IMG/VR virus record: IMGVR_UViG_3300008120_006071
Location: 1-53,541 of that record
Reading direction: 5' to 3' (one strand)
DNA length: 53,541 nucleotides
Source of the DNA: a virus
Shown here: one piece after another, positions 48,202-53,541 of the stretch
Position numbering within the stretch: position 1 is the first letter of the stretch
Layout of the letters: each line of letters opens with the position of its first letter
Made by a program: the position numbers and the translations under genes
Notes under the pieces: generated by a model
What the model was told of the DNA's origin: nothing
The model's input: only the letters and a program-made list of their open reading frames with translations
Databases searched by the model: none

Positions 48202-50763
48202 ATGGCACAAAATGCTTCAGATTCAGTAGTACAAATTACTGCTGCCCTTCAAAGATATAACACTGCAATCAATTCAGTTGGTAATTCCTCACGTGGTTTA
48301 GCAAGTGCAGTAAGCAGTTTTAAAGAAACTGTTGAATCAACAAGTTCGGCTTTAATGTCGAGCGAGGTTAGTTTCACCAAATGGACAAAAACGGTTGATG
48401 ATTCATCAAAGATTTTAAAACTAGGTGCTTTGTTTGCCCTTACTGGATTGCCTAAAACTAGAGCAGTGGTATTTGGTCTTATTGAGGCGGGAAGGCTTTT
48501 AGTCAATGCAGTTCTAGAAAGTAATGATGCACAATTAAACACCTATGATGCAGTAGCAAAATTAGGTATAGGTATCGGAAGCAGTGTTGAAGGTTTTACT
48601 AAAATATCAAATGAAGCAGGATTTTGGACAAAAAACAATATTGGATTACTTAAATCTTATGAGAAATTAGGTACGGGGTTAACAAACTTAGGAGACACTA
48701 CTAATATAGGAGCTCAAGAATTTGGAAAGATTGCAAAAACAGGAGATGGTGTAGTCAGTGAGTTTATGAGATTGGGTGTAAGTCAATCTGATCTAGTAAA
48801 TTTACAAGCAGATTATGTATCAATGACACAAATGTTAGGTACAAAATATCAAAAAAATGATGAAAAATTAAGAGATGAAAGCAGAGCCTACGTTACATCA
48901 TTGGTAGGCTTATCAAGACTTACAGGTGAAAATATTGCTGACCTGTCAGCTAGAATAGCAGAACAAGCAAGAGATGTACAATTTAGTATGCGTTTAAGAA
49001 TGTTGCGTAAAACTGAACAAGGAAAACTTTTAGCAGACAAATATCAAGAAGCAGAAGTAATTGCTCAAAGCTTTTTAGGACCTGACGTTGCTAAAGGAGT
49101 ACGTGACTTTTTAGCGACAGGAACAGCAACCACAAAAGAAGGAGAAGCATTACTTGCTAAGACAAATGGACAAATTGTTCAATGGAAAGCTGATTTAGAT
49201 GCAGGACGTATTACTCAATATGAGTTTATGCAAAAAATAGCAAAATCTTCTTTAACCTACGAAGAAAAAAATAAAAAAGCATTAATGCAAAGTAAAGAGT
49301 TTAGAGAAAAAACAAATACAAGTGTTCAAGCACTGAATGGTGCCGAAAGATTGATTCGGATGCAAAGTATGGAATCAATAAAGGCTGAACTAGAATTATA
49401 TAAAAAGGGTGAAAAGGCTGGGGAAAAAGTAGATGATGCACTGAAAGATGTACAAATAGCCAATTTTGAAGCAGCTCAACAAACCGGCATTGCTAAAGAT
49501 AAATTAATTGGAGTAATTCAAGAACCGGTAAACGGTGCGTTAAGAAAATTAGGTGATTTAGTAAAACAAACAGCAATAGGAACCATAAGATTAGGAGCAT
49601 GGTTGTTGGGTTTAGATAGTAGTAAAATTGATGAGGCACTAGTCGCTTTAGGAGATACATCACAAATCAAAGGTTATCTTGATGTTTTAAACAAATCAAT
49701 AAAAGAAACTGATAATCAAATACAAGCACAAAAGGCTTTTGCAGATATACAAAAAGATAATGAAAAAAAATTACAGGATGCAATTAAACGAAAAAAAGAG
49801 TTAGAAGGTAAAATTTCTCAAGCAGGTACATCACAAGAAAAAACTAGATTGTCAGGTGAATTGGCATCAGTTGATGCAGAAGCTAAAACATATCAAGATA
49901 AAATTAAAGAATCAAAGCAACAAGAAAAAGAAAAATTTGGACAAACATCAGAAGAATTACAACAGAAACGTGAATATTTAATTAAAAGAAAAACAGTAGC
50001 AGAAGGACAAAAAACAGAAAGTCAAATAGCAGAAACACGAAAAGCTGAAACTTATAAAACTTATCTAAGCGGTAAGGGAACTGAGTATGAACGCTGGACT
50101 AAGATAAATCCTAATTTTCAAGAAAAAGTTTTAGCCATGGCTCAAAAATATTTTGAGATGACAGGTAACAAACTTAACATCACAAGTTCATATCGTTCAG
50201 AAGAAGAACAGAAGGATATGTATGACGAATGGCGTAAAGCAGGTGGACGTTATCCTTGGGAAAAGAATCCAAATCCAAAAGTTTGGACAGAAAAATACGG
50301 TTGGCTATATATGCCATCAGCATCACCAGGGGGTCATGGTGCTGGAACAGCAGTTGACATTAATAGAGATCAGTTAGATTGGTTAGAAAAGAATGGATAT
50401 TTGGATGACTTTGGATTACGCAGACATTATCCTATAGAAAATGATCCAGTGCATGTAATGCCAAAAGCTAAAGACGGAGGTGTGTTTGGTCCTGGTTGGT
50501 TAGAAATGCATGGTACAGAAGCTAAAGTCGGAATGAAGGGTAATACGATTCCTATTGAATTAAAACAATCGGGAGGTATGAATGACTTTTCTAATATGCG
50601 AGGATCAATTACTAAACCTAAAATTTATAGTCCAAATGCACCCGTAAAATCAAAATCTGATGAATTTGCAGGGGTGTTATTAGAAAAAATAGACGATTTG
50701 AATCGTAAAATATCCGAAAGCAATAGCATATACAGTGATATTAAACTGTACATAAGCAATTAA
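48202..50763 (+). CDS. tail tape-measure-like protein with C-terminal M15 peptidase domain, 853 aa
   Basis: The N-terminal ~480 residues are paralogous to the preceding gene, including the hydrophobic segment and the YDAVAKLG and LTGENIADL motifs. Residues ~520-630 are Lys/Glu/Gln-rich and probably coiled coil. Residues ~640-755 form an M15 (VanY/endolysin-type) zinc peptidase: SSYRSEEEQKDMYDEW, then GGHGAGTAVDINR with His712 and Asp719, and DPVHVM with His751. This is the H...D...H zinc set of D-Ala-D-Ala carboxypeptidases and L-Ala-D-Glu endopeptidases. A tail-tip enzyme that opens peptidoglycan at entry is the natural reading, since gp5 here has no lysozyme domain. It is followed by 16 bases to the portal gene. 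Confidence 0.75.
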   Translation: MAQNASDSVVQITAALQRYNTAINSVGNSSRGLASAVSSFKETVESTSSALMSSEVSFTKWTKTVDDSSKILKLGALFALTGLPKTRAVVFGLIEAGRLLVNAVLESNDAQLNTYDAVAKLGIGIGSSVEGFTKISNEAGFWTKNNIGLLKSYEKLGTGLTNLGDTTNIGAQEFGKIAKTGDGVVSEFMRLGVSQSDLVNLQADYVSMTQMLGTKYQKNDEKLRDESRAYVTSLVGLSRLTGENIADLSARIAEQARDVQFSMRLRMLRKTEQGKLLADKYQEAEVIAQSFLGPDVAKGVRDFLATGTATTKEGEALLAKTNGQIVQWKADLDAGRITQYEFMQKIAKSSLTYEEKNKKALMQSKEFREKTNTSVQALNGAERLIRMQSMESIKAELELYKKGEKAGEKVDDALKDVQIANFEAAQQTGIAKDKLIGVIQEPVNGALRKLGDLVKQTAIGTIRLGAWLLGLDSSKIDEALVALGDTSQIKGYLDVLNKSIKETDNQIQAQKAFADIQKDNEKKLQDAIKRKKELEGKISQAGTSQEKTRLSGELASVDAEAKTYQDKIKESKQQEKEKFGQTSEELQQKREYLIKRKTVAEGQKTESQIAETRKAETYKTYLSGKGTEYERWTKINPNFQEKVLAMAQKYFEMTGNKLNITSSYRSEEEQKDMYDEWRKAGGRYPWEKNPNPKVWTEKYGWLYMPSASPGGHGAGTAVDINRDQLDWLEKNGYLDDFGLRRHYPIENDPVHVMPKAKDGGVFGPGWLEMHGTEAKVGMKGNTIPIELKQSGGMNDFSNMRGSITKPKIYSPNAPVKSKSDEFAGVLLEKIDDLNRKISESNSIYSDIKLYISN

Positions 50764-50764
50764 T

Positions 50765-50773
50765 AATAAATAG
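50765..50773 (+). promoter_or_regulatory. T4-type late promoter box for the portal gene
   Basis: AATAAATAG lies directly after the upstream stop. The octamer ends 6 bases before the ATG at 50779 and there is no Shine-Dalgarno, so the transcript is probably leaderless. Confidence 0.5.
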
Positions 50774-50778
50774 TAATC

Positions 50779-52554
50779 ATGGCATATAAAAAACGTTTTT
50801 CCACTGTAAACACTACAGGTCAATTAAGTCCTATATCAGGAAACAATAGCAACAGCGGTGCATGGAATGGCCCTGGGTTTAATAACGAACCTACAGGTGG
50901 CTGGAACAATGCAGAGTTTGGCTACAAGAATTACATGAGCCGTTTGCCTGAAGTCTACACAGGTCACCCAAATCGTATTGAACGTTACAACCAGTATGAA
51001 ATGATGGATGTAGATGCTGAAATTAATGCTTGTTTAGACATTATTGCAGAGTTCAGTACACAAAGAAATGAACATAATAACACACCATTTAGCTTAGAAT
51101 TTAAAGACGATCCAACCCCACATGAAGTAGAATTACTAAAGAAACAATTGCAGCAATGGTGTAAACTCAACGATTTTGACAATCGTATATTTAAGATTTT
51201 TAGAAATACTATTAAGTATGGGGATCAGTTTTTTGTACGTGATCCTGAGAATTTTAAATTATACTGGGTAGATGCAACTAAAGTAGGTAAAGTTATTGTC
51301 AATGAAAGTGAAGGTAAGTTGCCCGAACAATATGTAGTTAAAGATATAAACGTTAATTTACAGAATTTAACTGTTGCAGCAAAGACAACGACAGACTTTC
51401 AAGCACAACCACCAACAGCAGGATATAGTGCACCATACAGTTATACAGTACCAAATGAGCCATATGGCACTACAGGAAGTAGATTTAGTTTAGGACAAAA
51501 CGAAGCAGCAGTAGATGCTAAACACGTAGTTCATCTAAGTTTAACTGAAGGATTAGATAGATATTGGCCTTTTGGTCAAAGTATATTAGAGAGTATTTTC
51601 AAAGTTTACAAGCAAAAAGAACTATTAGAAGATGCTATCTTAATCTATCGTGTTTCACGTGCTCCAGAACGCAGAGTATTCAAAATTGATGTAGGTAACA
51701 TGCCAAGTCACATGGCTATGGCGTTTGTTGATAGAGTAAAAAATGAGATTCATCAGCGCAGAATACCAACATCTCAAGGTGGCTCAAGTGTATTAGATGC
51801 TACATATAATCCGTTGAGTATCAACGAAGATTACTTCTTCCCAACAACAGCAGACGGGCGTGGCTCGACAGTTGAAATGCTACAAGGCGGTCAAAACTTA
51901 GGTGAAATTGACGATTTAAAATACTTTAATAATAGATTAGCACGTGGTTTACGTGTTCCTAGCAGTTACTTACCAACAGGACCTGATGATGGTCAAGTGC
52001 CATTAAACGACGGACGTGTTGGTACAGCAATGATACAAGAATTCAGATTTAATCAGTATTGTGAGAGATTACAGAACTATATTGCACAGAAACTAGATGA
52101 CGAATTCAAGCTATTTTTACGTTGGAGAGGCTTTAATATTGATAGTGGATTATTCAATATTAAATTCAATGCTCCACAAAACTTTGCAGCCTACCGTCAA
52201 AGTGAGTTAGACAAAGATAGAGTAGCTACATTCTCAACTATGGAAGCGTTCCCATATATAAGTAAACGTTTTGCACTGCAACGATTCTTAGGTCTTACTG
52301 AAGAAGAAATTACCGAAAATGAACGCATGTGGGAAGAAGAACGTGAGTCTGAAGTTACTGACGATGTTAAGGGCAGTGACTTACGTAGCATTGGTATTAG
52401 CGCAGGTGACATTGATACAGATTTAGAATCTGCTGAGGGAATGGATCAAGGTGAAATGCCTCCGCCACCTGAAGTAGCGCCGGGTGTAGCTGGTCCTCAA
52501 GCAATGCCGGGTGGCGGCGTTCCAGCAGCAGCGGCGCCGGCTCCAGCGATGTAA
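50779..52554 (+). CDS. gp20: portal vertex protein gp20
   Basis: Clear gp20: RIERYNQYEMMDVDAEINAC, PFSLEFKDDPTPHEVELLKK, FKIFRNTIKYGDQFFVRDPE, then AILIYRVSRAPERRVFKIDV, DVGNMPSHMAMAFVDRVKNE, GGSSVLDATYNPLSINEDYF and FFPTTADGRGSTVEMLQGGQ. LARGLRVPSSYLPTG follows. These segments are the most conserved parts of T4-like portals. Length is 591 aa (T4 about 524). The last ~50 residues are Pro/Gly/Ala/Met-rich and acidic before that. It forms the dodecameric ring for packaging and neck attachment. A late box lies just upstream, and it is followed by the prohead-core genes as in T4. Confidence 0.95.
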   Translation: MAYKKRFSTVNTTGQLSPISGNNSNSGAWNGPGFNNEPTGGWNNAEFGYKNYMSRLPEVYTGHPNRIERYNQYEMMDVDAEINACLDIIAEFSTQRNEHNNTPFSLEFKDDPTPHEVELLKKQLQQWCKLNDFDNRIFKIFRNTIKYGDQFFVRDPENFKLYWVDATKVGKVIVNESEGKLPEQYVVKDINVNLQNLTVAAKTTTDFQAQPPTAGYSAPYSYTVPNEPYGTTGSRFSLGQNEAAVDAKHVVHLSLTEGLDRYWPFGQSILESIFKVYKQKELLEDAILIYRVSRAPERRVFKIDVGNMPSHMAMAFVDRVKNEIHQRRIPTSQGGSSVLDATYNPLSINEDYFFPTTADGRGSTVEMLQGGQNLGEIDDLKYFNNRLARGLRVPSSYLPTGPDDGQVPLNDGRVGTAMIQEFRFNQYCERLQNYIAQKLDDEFKLFLRWRGFNIDSGLFNIKFNAPQNFAAYRQSELDKDRVATFSTMEAFPYISKRFALQRFLGLTEEEITENERMWEEERESEVTDDVKGSDLRSIGISAGDIDTDLESAEGMDQGEMPPPPEVAPGVAGPQAMPGGGVPAAAAPAPAM

Positions 52555-52563
52555 GATAAATAC
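52555..52563 (+). promoter_or_regulatory. T4-type late promoter box
   Basis: GATAAATAC starts right after the gp20 stop. The octamer ends 7 bases before the next ATG and no Shine-Dalgarno is present. The context (GATAAATACATAT) is the same as at 13007-13015 on the other strand. Confidence 0.6.
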
Positions 52564-52569
52564 ATATCT

Positions 52570-52791
52570 ATGAAACTTTTTGAGATGTTTAAACCAGCAG
52601 TGCCCGGTTATCAAGATACTAGTGATGATAACAGCAAACCTCGTTGGAAAGAAAGCCGTAAAACAAAGCTAACACTAAGACAAATAAGAAAACTACGCAA
52701 GATGTTTGATGTAAGAAATTTTGAAAAATCTAAAAACTTAAAAAAGATACGTAAACAATATCAACCTCCTGCAGCACCTCCGGCAGCTTAA
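52570..52791 (+). CDS. small basic prohead-region protein, 73 aa
   Basis: The protein starts MKLFEMFKPAVPGYQDTS and continues PRWKESRKTKLTLRQIRKLR, KMFDVRNFEKSKNLKKIRKQ and a PPAAPPAA tail. It is strongly basic and helical in the middle. The RKTKLTL..I.KLR.m.DVRN..E pattern recurs in T4-like marine phages just after gp20, as far as memory goes. In T4 this place is held by gp67 (PIP), which is acidic, so a positional comparison only is offered. Because no Shine-Dalgarno is seen and a late box ends 7 bases upstream, its message may start at the ATG. A terminator follows 29 bases after the stop. Confidence 0.75.
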   Translation: MKLFEMFKPAVPGYQDTSDDNSKPRWKESRKTKLTLRQIRKLRKMFDVRNFEKSKNLKKIRKQYQPPAAPPAA

Positions 52792-52819
52792 ATTTCTATA
52801 TTCTACTAAAAAACGCAAA

Positions 52820-52844
52820 AAAACAGCACATTTTGTGCTGTTTT
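52820..52844. terminator. bidirectional Rho-independent terminator
   Basis: The 11-bp perfect stem AAAACAGCACA (52820-52830) / TGTGCTGTTTT (52834-52844) has a TTT loop. The U-run serves plus-strand transcripts from gp20 and the 73-aa gene; the A-run on the left gives a U-run on the minus strand. It separates gp20 from the next late unit. Confidence 0.9.
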
Positions 52845-52859
52845 CCTATATACCCAATA

Positions 52860-52868
52860 AATAAATAT
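52860..52868 (+). promoter_or_regulatory. T4-type late promoter box for the acidic prohead gene
   Basis: AATAAATAT, overlapping a second CAATAAATA match at 52855-52863, lies 16 bases after the terminator and 32 bases before the ATG at 52900. AAGGAG is a good Shine-Dalgarno at about 52885-52890. Confidence 0.6.
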
Positions 52869-52899
52869 TACAAAGCCATTTCTAAAGGAGATATTAATA

Positions 52900-53541
52900 A
52901 TGGATAATAGAAAATTTGAACAACTTATTGAATTAATAATCAATGAGAATGAAGAACAAGCACGTGCATTATTTCACGATATAGTGGTTGAAAAATCCAG
53001 AGAAATATATGAATCAATAATGGACGAAGAAGCAATGGCTGAAGACATGTCCGGCGGCCTATTAGATGAAATTAGTGCTGACGTAGAATCTGACGAAGAA
53101 GGCATGTCAGAAGATGAAGATGAATTCGCTGACATTGAGATTGATGATGAAGAAGGTTTCGGAGATGAAGAATCTGAAGAAGACCTAGAAGACCTAGAGG
53201 ATCGTGTTGTTGACCTAGAAGATAAACTAGACATGCTAATGGCTGAGTTTGAAGAATTAATGGGTGATGACGACATGGGTGATGACGACATGGGCGACAT
53301 GGATGATGACATGGGTGACATGGATGACGAAGATATGATGGAAGCATCTGATGATGACGAAGAATCTATGGAAGAAAGCCTAGAAGAATCTGTACAATTA
53401 ACTAAAGTGTCTGGTTTGTACGATAGTAAAATTGGTGGTGATGATGGCGCACAAACAAAGAGCCCAGCATTAACAAAGCCAAAAGTAACACAAACAGGTG
53501 CTAAGCCAGTTAACTTCAGTGGCGAAAGCTCAACAGGTGGT
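52900..53541 (+). CDS. acidic prohead core/scaffold-like protein, cut by the window edge
   Basis: Open from ATG at 52900 to the last base with no stop (214 codons seen). The N-terminus MDNRKFEQLIELIINENEEQ, then ARALFHDIVVEKSREIYESI, is a segment recalled from prohead-core proteins of T4-like phages. Residues ~45-165 are extremely acidic (Asp/Glu/Met) with a short tandem motif GDDDMGDDDMGDMDDDMGDM at about 124-143. A likely coiled coil (DLEDRVVDLEDKLDMLMAEF) comes just before it. The last part turns to Lys/Thr/Ser/Gly (TKSPALTKPKVTQTGAKPVN). Position after gp20 and composition suggest a prohead core component like T4 gp67/gp68; the symbol is left open. Good Shine-Dalgarno upstream. Confidence 0.75.
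   Translation, partial: MDNRKFEQLIELIINENEEQARALFHDIVVEKSREIYESIMDEEAMAEDMSGGLLDEISADVESDEEGMSEDEDEFADIEIDDEEGFGDEESEEDLEDLEDRVVDLEDKLDMLMAEFEELMGDDDMGDDDMGDMDDDMGDMDDEDMMEASDDDEESMEESLEESVQLTKVSGLYDSKIGGDDGAQTKSPALTKPKVTQTGAKPVNFSGESSTGG

Noticed and set aside
52974-53347. Long Ser/Met-rich and Leu/His-rich antisense frames near the right edge
   Set aside because: They are the mirror of the Asp/Glu/Met codon repeats in the acidic prohead protein, whose own frame has a Shine-Dalgarno and a recognised N-terminus.
1-53541. CRISPR array, insertion sequence or integrase
   Set aside because: No spaced direct repeats, transposase, integrase or target-site duplication was seen; the only long direct repeat is the 85-bp tandem copy in gp46.

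Overview
The window is a stretch of a T4-like (tevenvirin-type) myovirus genome, A+T-rich and marine in character. The evidence is a near-complete T4-style baseplate block (homologues of gp48, gp53, gp5, gp25, gp6, gp26 and gp51), the portal gp20, the late sigma factor gp55, the recombination nuclease pair gp47/gp46, and repeated T4-type late promoter boxes close to NATAAATA. A half-molecule of a two-piece (circularly permuted) tmRNA of the alphaproteobacterial kind sits at the left edge. It points to an alphaproteobacterial host, possibly SAR11-like given the low G+C; this is inference.

Layout. 1-340: acceptor half of a permuted tmRNA (minus strand) and a 45-residue single-span membrane protein. 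340-9960: an accessory cassette. It holds a six-repeat protein with a glycosyltransferase-like end (minus), a tightly overlapped plus-strand operon of three radical SAM enzymes (two with N-terminal SPASM-like Cys motifs, one B12-binding type), and a minus-strand run of three glycosyltransferase-like genes and two unknowns. 9994-13001: tail-fibre or virion-surface genes. 13024-39622: the baseplate block on the minus strand, dominated by one 5,281-residue gene next to gp6. 39748-44491: plus-strand regulatory and DNA-metabolism genes (gp55, gp47, a broken gp46, a deoxyribonucleotidase, a PD-(D/E)XK nuclease). 44492-44927: no gene, but a dense array of hairpins that looks like a structured RNA. 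44928-45982: gp51-like and gp26 on the minus strand. 46063-53541: two tandem tape-measure-like genes, the second ending in an M15 peptidase domain, then portal gp20, a small basic protein, a terminator, and an acidic prohead-core-like protein cut by the right edge.

How it works together. Late genes carry NATAAATA boxes that the phage's own gp55 would recognise. Some boxes lie 20-45 bases upstream of a gene with a Shine-Dalgarno sequence. Four others end only 5-7 bases before a start codon that has no Shine-Dalgarno, which predicts leaderless late mRNAs. gp55 and gp47 have sigma70-like promoters (17-base spacers) placed the same way.

Most worth a second look: the phage tmRNA half, the unassigned structured RNA, the radical SAM/glycosyltransferase cassette beside the tail-fibre genes, the gp46 double lesion (an 85-bp tandem duplication plus a frame-restoring deletion), the giant baseplate-locus protein with two beta-propeller-like regions, and the perfect-arm inverted repeat enclosing a late promoter and start codon. 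All calls come from reading the sequence and memory of protein families; no database search was run.
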